64,000 nt of DNA from Pseudomonas arsenicoxydans (lineage in GTDB: Bacteria; Pseudomonadota; Gammaproteobacteria; Pseudomonadales; Pseudomonadaceae): contig NZ_LT629705.1 in assembly GCF_900103875.1 (NCBI RefSeq), forward strand, positions 3,419,001 to 3,483,000. Direction: 5' to 3'. Shown here one piece after another: positions 26,892 to 35,721 of the stretch. Under the pieces are notes generated by a model. It did no database searches and was not told the origin of the DNA. It saw only the letters and a list, made by a program, of their open reading frames with translations. A program made the translations under genes and the position numbers. Each line of letters starts with the position of its first letter. Positions within the stretch are counted from its first letter, which is position 1.

Positions 26892-29273
26892 ATGAAATTC
26901 AGTGAACAATGGCTGCGTGGCTGGGTAAGCCCGCAGGTAAGTCGAGACGAGCTGGTTGCGCGTCTGTCGATGGCCGGTCTTGAGGTCGATAGCGTTACGC
27001 CGGCCGCCGGCGAATTCACCGGTGTGGTGGTGGGCGAGGTGCTGAGCACCGAGCAGCACCCGGACGCCGACAAGTTGCGTGTTTGCCAGGTCAGCAATGG
27101 CGTGGAGACGTTCCAGGTCGTTTGCGGTGCGCCCAACGTGCGCCCGGGCCTGAAGATTCCGTTCGCCATGATTGGCGCCGAACTGCCAGGCGACTTCAAG
27201 ATCAAGAAAGCCAAGCTGCGTGGCGTTGAATCCAACGGCATGCTGTGCTCGCAAGCCGAGCTGCAAGTCGGCGAAGGCAACGATGGTCTGATGGAATTGC
27301 CGGCCGATGCGCCGGTCGGTCAGGACATTCGTGAATACTTGGGCCTGGACGACGCCAGCATCGAGGTCGACCTGACTCCGAACCGCGGTGACTGCCTGTC
27401 CCTGGCCGGTCTGGCCCGTGAAGTCGGTGCGCTGTATGCCGCTGAAGTCACCCGTCCGGTGGTGGCTGTCGTGCCGGCCGTGCATGACGAAGTACGTTCT
27501 ATCGAAGTGCTGGCGCCAGCCGCTTGCCCGCGTTATCTGGGTCGCGTGATCCGTAACGTCGACCTGTCCAAGCCTACGCCGCTGTGGATGGTCGAGCGTC
27601 TTCGTCGTGGCGATGTGCGTAGCATCGACGCGGCTGTCGACATCACCAACTATGTGATGCTTGAGCTGGGTCAGCCGTTGCACGCCTTCGATCTCGCCGA
27701 AATCAATGGCGGCATCCGCGTGCGCATGGCCGAAGAAGGCGAGAAGCTGGTGCTGCTCGACGGTCAGGAAGTCAGCCTGCGTAGCGATACGCTGGTCATT
27801 GCCGACCACACCCGCGCCCTGGCGATTGCCGGCGTCATGGGCGGCGAGCACAGCGGTGTCAACACCGCGACCACTCGCGATATTTTCCTGGAAAGCGCGT
27901 TCTTCGATCAGATTGCTGTCGCTGGCAAGGCCCGTTCCTACGGCCTGCACACCGATGCTTCGCACCGCTACGAGCGTGGCGTGGACTGGCAGCTGGCCCG
28001 TGAAGCCATGGAGCGCGCCACAGGCCTGCTGCTGGAAATCACTGGTGGTGAAGCCGGACCGATCATCGAGACCGTCAGCGAACAGCATTTGCCGAAGATT
28101 GCTCCAGTCACCTTGCGTGCGCAGCGCATCACTCAGATGCTGGGCATGGAGATGGAGTCGGCCGAAGTCGAGCGTCTGCTCAGCGGCCTGGGTCTGAATA
28201 TTTCCGCCGACGGGGCAGGGCAGTGGCGCGTTGAAGTGCCAAGCCATCGCTTCGACATCAGCCTGGAAGTCGATCTGATCGAAGAGCTGGCACGCCTGTA
28301 CGGTTACAACCGTCTGCCGGTTCGTTATCCACAAGCCCGTCTGGCGCCGCAAGCCAAGGCTGAAGCGCGTAGCGACCTGCCTGAGCTGCGTCGTCTGCTG
28401 GTCGCCCGTGGTTATCAGGAAGCGATCACCTACAGCTTCATCGATCCGAAACAATTCGAGCTGTTTAATCCAGGTGTTGAGCCGCTTCTGCTGGCCAACC
28501 CGATTTCCAACGACATGGCTGCCATGCGTTCGTCCTTGTGGCCGGGTCTGGTCAAGGCGCTTCAGCACAACCTGAACCGTCAACAGGATCGCGTCCGCTT
28601 GTTCGAAAGTGGCCTGCGCTTCGTGGGGCAGCTGGAAGGCCTGAAGCAAGAGCCAATGCTGGCCGGTGTTGTGTGCGGTAGCCGTCTGCCGGAAGGTTGG
28701 GCGCAGGGTCGCGATGTCGTGGACTTCTTCGACATCAAGGCTGACGTGGAAGCGGTACTTGGCTTTGCCGGTGCGCTGGATTCGTTCACATTCGTGCCGG
28801 GCAAACACCCAGCGCTGCACCCGGGTCAAACCGCGCGCATCGAACGTGAAGGTCGCCTGGTCGGTTTCGTCGGCGCTATCCACCCTGAATTGTCGAAAAC
28901 CCTCGGTCTCGACCGTCCGGTCTTCGTTTTCGAGCTGGTCCTGGCCGAAGTGGCGTTGGGGAAAATGCCGAAATTCAGCGAGTTGTCGCGCTTTCCTGAA
29001 GTGCGTCGTGACTTGGCACTCATTGCGGCCACGGACGTCGCGGCCAGTGCTGTACTGGATGTAATCCGTGAAAATGCAGGCGAATGGCTCACGGACCTCA
29101 GGCTATTTGACGTGTATCAGGGTAAAGGCATTGATCCTGATAGAAAAAGCCTTGCAGTCGGCTTGACCTGGCAGCATCCATCGCGCACTCTTAATGACGA
29201 TGAGGTGAATACCGCGACGCAAAACATCCTCACCTCGCTCGAACAAAGGTTGAACGCCACGTTAAGGAAGTGA
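26892..29273 (+). CDS. pheT: Phenylalanyl-tRNA synthetase beta subunit
   Basis: A 793-aa protein. Its domains in order are the tRNA-binding EMAP/OB domain (VVVGEVLSTEQHPDADKLRVCQV), B1 and B5 domains, B3/B4 editing domain, a catalytic-like core and the C-terminal FDX-ACB domain (FSELSRFPEVRRDLALIA). An AGGAGAG sequence lies before the ATG. It edits mischarged Tyr-tRNA-Phe in the family. It is 3 bp from ihfA. Confidence 0.98.
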   Translation: MKFSEQWLRGWVSPQVSRDELVARLSMAGLEVDSVTPAAGEFTGVVVGEVLSTEQHPDADKLRVCQVSNGVETFQVVCGAPNVRPGLKIPFAMIGAELPGDFKIKKAKLRGVESNGMLCSQAELQVGEGNDGLMELPADAPVGQDIREYLGLDDASIEVDLTPNRGDCLSLAGLAREVGALYAAEVTRPVVAVVPAVHDEVRSIEVLAPAACPRYLGRVIRNVDLSKPTPLWMVERLRRGDVRSIDAAVDITNYVMLELGQPLHAFDLAEINGGIRVRMAEEGEKLVLLDGQEVSLRSDTLVIADHTRALAIAGVMGGEHSGVNTATTRDIFLESAFFDQIAVAGKARSYGLHTDASHRYERGVDWQLAREAMERATGLLLEITGGEAGPIIETVSEQHLPKIAPVTLRAQRITQMLGMEMESAEVERLLSGLGLNISADGAGQWRVEVPSHRFDISLEVDLIEELARLYGYNRLPVRYPQARLAPQAKAEARSDLPELRRLLVARGYQEAITYSFIDPKQFELFNPGVEPLLLANPISNDMAAMRSSLWPGLVKALQHNLNRQQDRVRLFESGLRFVGQLEGLKQEPMLAGVVCGSRLPEGWAQGRDVVDFFDIKADVEAVLGFAGALDSFTFVPGKHPALHPGQTARIEREGRLVGFVGAIHPELSKTLGLDRPVFVFELVLAEVALGKMPKFSELSRFPEVRRDLALIAATDVAASAVLDVIRENAGEWLTDLRLFDVYQGKGIDPDRKSLAVGLTWQHPSRTLNDDEVNTATQNILTSLEQRLNATLRK

Positions 29274-29276
29274 CGT

Positions 29277-29579
29277 ATGGGGGCTCTGACGAAAGCTGAG
29301 ATGGCGGAACGTCTGTATGAGGAGTTGGGCCTGAATAAACGGGAGGCCAAGGAATTGGTCGAACTGTTTTTTGAAGAAATCAGGCACGCTCTTGAAGACA
29401 ACGAACAAGTCAAATTGTCCGGTTTCGGCAATTTCGACCTTCGGGACAAACGCCAGCGGCCTGGCCGCAATCCGAAAACGGGTGAAGAAATCCCGATCAC
29501 GGCTCGCCGTGTGGTCACCTTTCGTCCAGGGCAGAAGTTGAAGGCCCGAGTTGAGGCTTATGCTGGAACCAAGTCATAA
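29277..29579 (+). CDS. ihfA: Integration host factor alpha subunit
   Basis: A 100-aa DNA-bending protein of the HU/IHF family. The beta-arm signature [26 protein letters not shown] is complete, with the intercalating Pro. It works as a heterodimer with IhfB. It starts 3 bp after pheT and overlaps the MerR gene by 20 bp. Confidence 0.97.
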   Translation: MGALTKAEMAERLYEELGLNKREAKELVELFFEEIRHALEDNEQVKLSGFGNFDLRDKRQRPGRNPKTGEEIPITARRVVTFRPGQKLKARVEAYAGTKS

Positions 29580-29916
29580 CGACGAGCTACCCGTCATCCC
29601 AGGCAAACGCTACTTCACCATTGGTGAAGTTAGCGAGCTGTGCGCAGTAAAACCGCACGTGCTGCGCTATTGGGAGCAGGAGTTTCCTCAACTCAACCCC
29701 GTCAAACGCCGCGGAAACCGCCGGTATTATCAGCGACAAGACGTGCTGATGATCCGGCAGATCCGCGCGCTCCTATACGATCAAGGTTTCACCATCGGCG
29801 GCGCTCGCTTGCGTCTGTCCGGCGATGAAGCCAAAGACGACACCACTCAGTACAAACAAATGATTCGGCAGATGATCGCTGAATTGGAAGATGTGCTGGT
29901 TGTACTCAAGAAATAA
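29560..29916 (+). CDS. MerR-family transcriptional regulator
   Basis: A 118-aa protein. The MerR winged helix ([40 protein letters not shown]) is followed by a short dimerisation helix, without the Cys residues of metal sensors. Its position after ihfA is usual in pseudomonads. The start at 29560 is chosen because GTTGAGG lies 6 nt upstream; the target is unknown. Confidence 0.9.
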   Translation: MLEPSHNDELPVIPGKRYFTIGEVSELCAVKPHVLRYWEQEFPQLNPVKRRGNRRYYQRQDVLMIRQIRALLYDQGFTIGGARLRLSGDEAKDDTTQYKQMIRQMIAELEDVLVVLKK

Positions 29917-30005
29917 TTTCCTGCGTTTGAATACTTCCAGTTTTCAAACGCTTGCGATATATTCTTGAGCGTTCTTCGAGAAGAAGGACGAGTTACACGC
30001 CTAGT

Positions 30006-30082
30006 CGGGGCGTAGCGCAGTCCGGTAGCGCACTAGCATGGGGTGCTAGGGGTCGAGTGTTCGAATCACTCCGTCCCGACCA
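30006..30082 (+). tRNA. tRNA-Pro (GGG)
   Basis: A 77-nt cloverleaf. The acceptor stem is CGGGGCG with CGTCCCG (one mismatch), the anticodon stem CTAGC/GCTAG encloses loop ATGGGGT with anticodon GGG, and the T loop is TTCGAAT. CCA is encoded. A terminator follows (30094). This tRNA marks the boundary where the orderly core region gives way to accessory DNA. Confidence 0.97.
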
Positions 30083-30093
30083 TATAATTCAAG

Positions 30094-30127
30094 GGGTTGC
30101 GAGATTTTATCTCGCGACCCTTTTTTA
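30094..30127 (+). terminator. Terminator of tRNA-Pro
   Basis: GGGTTGCGAG-attttat-CTCGCGACCC followed by six Ts. Confidence 0.88.
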
Positions 30128-31263
30128 TTTTTGATCGTTTTTACCCCTACAAAACGACTGGCTTTGGGTGGAATCCTCACCTCTTTCGGAGGAGATGGGC
30201 GCAAGATTTCTGGGTGCCAATGTCCCCCCGCAGTAATTTCGGCGATGGAGGGCAGGGATGGACCTAGTTGACGGCTCGTCAGGCAGTTTTCAGCTTTTGC
30301 TGTGGGGGTAGCTGATGGCGACTACTTGCCTCGCTCGCTCTGAAAGACCTCCTGAGCTGTTGACGCCGACGTCGAATTGACCTAGTTGCTGAGATGTCAC
30401 TGACCCAGTGTGACTCCTCACAAACCATTGCCTGTTCTAGATTGGCGTCTATTTGAGGTGGGTCAGTCATGCATCGGCAACTGGGGAGTTTTCAATCGGC
30501 GGCAACAGCCTCAGGTTTTTTAATAGGGCCTTGTGATCGTTTATCTGGTTGCTCGCCAAGTTCACGTTAACAGACTGATCATCCTGCTTTTTGGAGAAGC
30601 TCTACTCAAAGCCTCCCCGGGAGGGTTTGAGTCCTGAAAGAATTGCAAGGCGAAGGGCTGTCGGAAGACATGCAGGTTCTGTGGCTTGCCGCGAGTGCCC
30701 TTGACGCTCTCGCGAGGAATGAACCCGGACTGCTGGTCAAGATCGACATTTCCATTCGACCAAAAGCAACTCATAGTTCGGCACAAGGTGCCCACGACTT
30801 CATGCGGCTGGAATCCGTGTGGTCAAGGAGAAGGGCATTGTCCAAGGAGGCGCAGTGAGAGCTGGCCACAAAATGGGGGACCAGTTGGGGGACTTGGAGT
30901 AGTAAAAAAGGCAAAGCCCTGAATAATCAGGGCTTTGCCGTATAAAGATGGCGGAGGCGATGGTAGGCGCTAAATGATTCAGAGACGCCTTTTAGTATGT
31001 CAGTAGCGCATCATGTAATTGCTCAAAATCGTCCACAGAGTGAGCATTGCTGGTTTCACTCGCCCTTCCTGGCTCAACCTGCCTGAAGGATTTCCGGAGT
31101 TGGCGAGCATCTGAGCGCACTACCGTCCGTCGAATGGGGGCCAGCCCGCATTAGCGGCCCGGATTCCACGACTACGCTTCAAGGCTAGTGCTGTATCTAC
31201 CTACGCCCCGCAGTTCTGAGCGTGCCCATCGAACTCAAGCAGTTCCAAATGGAGCTAAGAGCT
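30128..31263. other. Gene-poor junction after tRNA-Pro with mobile-element debris
   Basis: No intact gene is supported. Three items can be seen. First, 30455-30510 resembles the end of an IS (GAGGTGGGTCAGT and CAATCGGCGGCAACAGCC); a diverged copy lies on the minus strand at 55232-55288. Second, an open frame of 71 codons at 30643-30858 ends ...RRRALSKEAQ and may be the tail of a lost gene. Third, a perfect terminator-like stem GGCAAAGCCCTGA/TCAGGGCTTTGCC lies at 30910-30939. No repeat of the tRNA 3' end is seen. The right part must contain the arylsulfatase promoter. Confidence 0.4.
30905..30940 (+). terminator. Strong hairpin in tRNA-Pro-proximal debris
   Basis: AAAAAGGCAAAGCCCTGA-ataa-TCAGGGCTTTGCC is a 13-bp perfect stem with an A-run on the left, so it would terminate best on the minus strand. 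The gene it served is not visible. Confidence 0.5.
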
Positions 31264-33780
31264 ATGCGCCCCATCGAGTTGATCGCTTTCCTTCCCGTTG
31301 CGATTGTCGGCGCCTTCCTGGCATCGGCACCCGTGCATGCCGAGCAAGTTACCGGCACGCTGGGTTCACCCAGTGCCACCATCAGTATCAGCGGTGCGCA
31401 ACTGCCACCCCCCGATCCGAAATTCGGCGGAGTCATTCAAGACGACGCCCTGCAGTCCAAACCCTGGTGGGCGCCGCGCGTGGTTCCGCCGAAAGGGGCG
31501 CCCAACGTCCTGCTGATCATCACCGACGACGCCGGCTTCGGCGTGCCCAGCACTTTCGGTGGCGTCATTCCTACGCCGACGATGGATCGCATCGCCCAGC
31601 AAGGGCTACGCTACAACCGGGTCTTCTCCACAGCGCTGTGCTCGCCGACTCGAGCCGCGCTGATCACCGGGCGCAATCACCACTCGGCGGGCTTCGGTGT
31701 GATCTCGGAGCAGTCGACCGGCTTCCCGGGCTACAACAGCGTCATCGACCGGGACAAGGTGACGATCGGGCGCATCCTGCTCGACAACGGCTACTCCACC
31801 TCCTGGTTCGGCAAGGACCACAACACGCCAGTCTTCGCTGCCAGCCAGGCCGGGCCATTCGATCAATGGCCAACCGGCATGGGCTTTGAGTACTTTTACG
31901 GCTTCGTCGGTGGCGATTCCAATCAATGGGAGCCAAACCTGTTTCGCAATACGACCCAGATCTATCCGTTCCTTGGCCATTCGCCCGGCACTTGGAACCT
32001 GGTCACGGCCATGGCCGATGACGCAATCGACTGGATGACGCGTATCCATCAGATCGACCCCAACAAGCCGTTTTTCATCAAATACGCGCCCGGCGCCACG
32101 CACGCGCCGCACCACCCCACCAAGGAGTGGGTGGACAAGATCAGCCAGATGAAGCTCTTTGACGAGGGTTGGGGCAAGGTGCGCGAGCGCATCTTCGAAA
32201 ACCAGAAGCGCCTGGGGGTTGTCCCGAAAGATGCCCAGTTGCCACCGTGGCCGAAAGAGGTGCTGAAGGAGTGGGATCAACTGACGGCTGAAGAGCAGAA
32301 GCTCTATATCCGTCAGGTCGAGGTCTTCGCCGCCTACGCCGCCTATAGCGACAGCGAGATCGGCCGCGTCGTGCAGGCGGTCGAGGACCTGGGCAAGCTC
32401 GACAATACGTTGATCATCTATATCAACGGCGACAACGGCACCAGTGCCGAGGGCGGACCACTCGGCACCCCCAACGAAGTCGCCTTTTTCAACGGCGTCA
32501 GTGTGCCGGTCGCGGAACAGATGAAGTTCTACGACGTGTGGGGCACCGATAAAACCTACAACCACATGTCGGCCGGTTGGTCCTGGACCTTTGACACACC
32601 ATTTTCCTGGTTCAAGCAAAACGCCTCGCAGCTCGGCGGCATCAATCAAAATATGGTGGTGGCGTGGCCGGCGCGGATCAAGGACAAGGGCGGCCTGCGC
32701 GAGCAGTTCGTGCATGTCATCGATGTGGTGCCGACGATCCTTGAAGCGGCCGGCATCCGTGCGCCCGACACGGTGGATGGCATCGCGCAGAAACCGATCG
32801 AAGGGACCAGCTTTGCCTACACCTTTGATGCGAAGAATGCCCAGGCGCCGTCGCAGCACACGACGCAGTACTTCGAAATGATGGGCCAGTGGGCCCTGTA
32901 CCAGGACGGCTGGTTTCTGAGCACGAAAGTCAATCGTGCGCCGTGGGAAGCCTTCGGCCCGGCCAATCCGGATCCGCTGAACAACCAAGAGCTTGAGCTC
33001 TTCAACCTTAAAACCGACTTCAACCAGACCGATAACCTCGCCGCTAAGAACCCGGAAAAGGTCAAGGCAATGAAGCAGGCATTCATTGCCGAGGCCAAGA
33101 AGTACCAGGTTTTACCGCTGGACGCTTCGGTGGCTGCTCGCATCATTGCGCCACGCCCCAACATCACCGCCGGGCGCACAGAGTTCGTCTATAAGAGGCC
33201 GATGACCGGATTGCCGCAGGGCGACTCGCCTCTGTTGCTAAACACCTCCTACACGATCACCGCCGACATTGAAGTGCCGCAGGGGGGGGGCGAAGGCATG
33301 ATCCTTACCTCTGGCGGGCGGTTCGCCGGGTATGGTTTCTACCTGCTTAAGGGTAAGCCCGTGTTTTTGTGGAACCTGATTGATCTGCAACGCCTGAAGT
33401 GGGAAGGCCCTGAGGCGTTACCGCCGGGCCGGCACACGCTGGAGTTTGACTTCAAGTACGACGGGGTTGGTGTCGGCACACTCGAGTTCAACGACTTCAG
33501 CGGCCTCGCCCAGCCCGGTACTGGCACGCTCAAGGTGGACGACACAGTGGTCGCCACCCAGCGCATGGAGCGCACGCTGCCGATGATCCTGCAGTGGGAC
33601 GAGTCGTTCGACATAGGCTCCGACACGTTGACCGGCGTGAACGATGCGGATTACCAACCGCCGTTCCCACTGACGGCCAAACTGAACCAGCTGACGATCA
33701 AGGTCGATCGCCCGCAGTTGTCACCCGAGGACATCAAGAAGCTGCAGGCGGCAATGGAGGCGAAAGCAAAACAAGATTGA
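31264..33780 (+). CDS. Exported arylsulfatase (Cys-type)
   Basis: An 838-aa sulfatase that releases sulfate from aryl-sulfate esters. The signal peptide MRPIELIAFLPVAIVGAFLASAPVHA targets the periplasm. Cys126 in ALCSPTRAALITGR is the residue converted to formylglycine. Metal and substrate residues lie in LLIITDDAGFG, FGKDHNTP and YINGDNGTSAEGG. The C-terminal 200 residues form a beta-rich domain as in AtsA-like enzymes of about this length. The start is the ATG with GGAG 9 nt upstream. It is followed by its likely activating enzyme. A nine-G run lies at 33282-33290. Confidence 0.9.
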   Translation: MRPIELIAFLPVAIVGAFLASAPVHAEQVTGTLGSPSATISISGAQLPPPDPKFGGVIQDDALQSKPWWAPRVVPPKGAPNVLLIITDDAGFGVPSTFGGVIPTPTMDRIAQQGLRYNRVFSTALCSPTRAALITGRNHHSAGFGVISEQSTGFPGYNSVIDRDKVTIGRILLDNGYSTSWFGKDHNTPVFAASQAGPFDQWPTGMGFEYFYGFVGGDSNQWEPNLFRNTTQIYPFLGHSPGTWNLVTAMADDAIDWMTRIHQIDPNKPFFIKYAPGATHAPHHPTKEWVDKISQMKLFDEGWGKVRERIFENQKRLGVVPKDAQLPPWPKEVLKEWDQLTAEEQKLYIRQVEVFAAYAAYSDSEIGRVVQAVEDLGKLDNTLIIYINGDNGTSAEGGPLGTPNEVAFFNGVSVPVAEQMKFYDVWGTDKTYNHMSAGWSWTFDTPFSWFKQNASQLGGINQNMVVAWPARIKDKGGLREQFVHVIDVVPTILEAAGIRAPDTVDGIAQKPIEGTSFAYTFDAKNAQAPSQHTTQYFEMMGQWALYQDGWFLSTKVNRAPWEAFGPANPDPLNNQELELFNLKTDFNQTDNLAAKNPEKVKAMKQAFIAEAKKYQVLPLDASVAARIIAPRPNITAGRTEFVYKRPMTGLPQGDSPLLLNTSYTITADIEVPQGGGEGMILTSGGRFAGYGFYLLKGKPVFLWNLIDLQRLKWEGPEALPPGRHTLEFDFKYDGVGVGTLEFNDFSGLAQPGTGTLKVDDTVVATQRMERTLPMILQWDESFDIGSDTLTGVNDADYQPPFPLTAKLNQLTIKVDRPQLSPEDIKKLQAAMEAKAKQD

Positions 33781-33889
33781 GCCTGCCTCGGGTGTGGGGA
33801 GCGCAGACGGTGCCTGTCTGGGCATGGATGTCGCCCGTGGTCAAAGGGATAGTAATGGTCACAACCTGCAGAAACCAAGGGGCGCGCGA

Positions 33890-35005
33890 ATGCTTATCAG
33901 GAAACGGCGGTTGGGCATCGCTTTAGTCGCAGTCGGAATAGCGTCTGCCGGCTTGGCTTTTGCTGTGTATCAGGACATTCGCGGGCCATTGCCTTTGACA
34001 CTCGGTGATGGGGGAAATGGCCCCCAGGGAATGGTGTGGCTGCCTGCGGGTGAGTTTATGATGGGCAGCGATCATAAGCAGGCGCGACCCAACGAGGGGC
34101 CGGCGCACAAGGTGCGACTCGATGGCTATTGGATCGACCGCTACGACGTCACCAATGCCGATTTCGCCCGTTTCATTGCCGAAACGCATTACGTCACCAC
34201 CGCCGAACGCAAACCCAAATGGGAAGATCTGAAGGTGCAGCTACCGCCGGGTACTTCGGAGCCGGAAGACAGTGTGATGGTACCTGGGGCATTGGTTTTC
34301 GTGGGCACCGACAGGCCAGTCCCTCTGAATGATTTCAGTCAGTGGTGGGCATTTGTCCCTGGGGCTGACTGGCGCCATCCGTTGGGCCCCGGCAGTTCGA
34401 TTGAAGGCAAGGAAACCCATCCAGTCGTTCAGGTCTCACTTGAAGATGCACAGGCATATGCAACGTGGGCACATAAGCGTCTGCTGACTGAAGCTGAATG
34501 GGAGTACGCCGCGAGAGGCGGACTGGAACAAGCGACTTATGCGTGGGGGAATGACTTCACACCCAATGGAGAAAAAATGGCCAACACCTGGAATGAGGTA
34601 CAACCGTTTCCCGTGACCGGGTCCAGCAATAGATTCAAAATCGGCACCAAACCGGTAGGCAGTTACAGGCCTAACGCCTACGGGCTATACGACATGTCCG
34701 GGAACGTTTGGCAGTGGGTCGCCGATTGGTACCGTGCTGATGCGTTTAAAGTTGGACTCAAACTGAATTCGATAGGCGAAGTATTGTTTAACCCGGTGGG
34801 TCCATCCGAGAGCTATGACCCAGAACTCGGAGTGACGGCCAACGCACCACAGCGAGTGATTCGAGGTGGTTCTTTTCTTTGTAGCGACAGCTACTGTACG
34901 AGCTTTCGAGCCAGTGCCAGGCAGGGTGCGGACCCTATGAATTCCATGTCCCATCTCGGGTTTCGCTTAGCGATGAGCAATGATCATTGGGAAAAGAACC
35001 GCTGA
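33890..35005 (+). CDS. Formylglycine-generating enzyme (SUMF1-like), membrane-anchored or exported
   Basis: A 371-aa FGE/SUMF1-domain oxidase that converts the active-site Cys of sulfatases to formylglycine. GMVWLPAGEFMMGSD opens the domain. RGGSFLCSDSYCTSFR carries the redox Cys pair (331 and 336), and MSHLGFRLAMS closes the fold. An N-terminal hydrophobic helix (LGIALVAVGIASAGLAFAV) makes it exported or anchored, which is unusual for bacterial FGEs, since many are cytosolic. It lies 109 bp after the arylsulfatase gene, its obvious substrate. Confidence 0.9.
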   Translation: MLIRKRRLGIALVAVGIASAGLAFAVYQDIRGPLPLTLGDGGNGPQGMVWLPAGEFMMGSDHKQARPNEGPAHKVRLDGYWIDRYDVTNADFARFIAETHYVTTAERKPKWEDLKVQLPPGTSEPEDSVMVPGALVFVGTDRPVPLNDFSQWWAFVPGADWRHPLGPGSSIEGKETHPVVQVSLEDAQAYATWAHKRLLTEAEWEYAARGGLEQATYAWGNDFTPNGEKMANTWNEVQPFPVTGSSNRFKIGTKPVGSYRPNAYGLYDMSGNVWQWVADWYRADAFKVGLKLNSIGEVLFNPVGPSESYDPELGVTANAPQRVIRGGSFLCSDSYCTSFRASARQGADPMNSMSHLGFRLAMSNDHWEKNR

Positions 35006-35084
35006 ATAAATACGTAGGCGGGTGCCATTCTTTACCGACAAGATTCGACGTAGCTGCGTGTAAAAAAGATGTTTTCACCGATCA

Positions 35085-35484
35085 ATGCATAGACCGTCAG
35101 GCTGGGCGACTTTTTCAACACAATCGGTAATTCTCTGACGTTCGTCACCACGGAATGTGCGGATCAAGTCTATGAGCAAGTCGGTTATCAGAAAGAAAGT
35201 GCCGGCGTGCGCAACAGAGCTATGGCTCGAATACTTGGGCATTACCCTCGATGGCAGAAAAGTCGCGGATCAACACTTCATCTTCAATCTCAAGAAGCCC
35301 GATAACGGCGACCCTTGACCGTGCTGATCTGGAAGGCGTGATGGCCCGCAAAGCCGGATTTGATCAACTCGTCGCCGCCGGTAAAGCCACCTTCAAAGGC
35401 AACCGCAAACCGTTCGAAGTGTTAATGGCGGCGGTCACCCCGTTTACCCCGACCGTTGAACTATTGCCAGACACCAATCAGTAA
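35085..35484 (+). pseudogene. Alkylsulfatase (SdsA/BDS1 type) C-terminal relic
   Basis: Pieces of the C-terminal half of a metallo-beta-lactamase-type alkylsulfatase occur in three frames. ADQVYEQVGYQKESAGVRN (from 35159) matches the helical dimerisation region. EYLGITLDGRKVADQHFIF (from 35229) and TLDRADLEGVMARKAGFDQL...FTPTVELLP (to 35484) match the SCP2-like substrate-binding domain. The catalytic N-terminal domain is missing. It lies directly after the arylsulfatase/FGE pair, so this was once a sulfate-ester locus. Confidence 0.65.
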
Positions 35485-35721
35485 TCAACAAGGGCAGCGC
35501 TTCATCCTGCCCCGGGGTGAAGCGCTTTGGGGTTCTACTTCAGTCCTGAATAAGCAATAACGAGCGTGGATGGCGCTATTCATGAGTTGTTCCTTCCAAT
35601 ATCGAGAATATGAACTATCACTTATGTGTGACCCAACCAGGCCGGTTACACGTAATTCAGATTTCTCGACGTTCGTTAATTCAACCTTATCCGAAAATGT
35701 ACACTTGCCGGGATCTAATCC

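Noticed and set aside
30643..30858. 71-codon plus-strand ORF as a real gene
   Set aside because: It has no convincing ribosome binding site and no recognised family; it may be the tail of a lost gene and is described only in the region entry.
30006..31263. Integrated element with att repeat of the tRNA-Pro 3' end
   Set aside because: I found no second copy of the tRNA 3' end in the window and no intact integrase beside the tRNA, so an island bounded by this tRNA is not proven.
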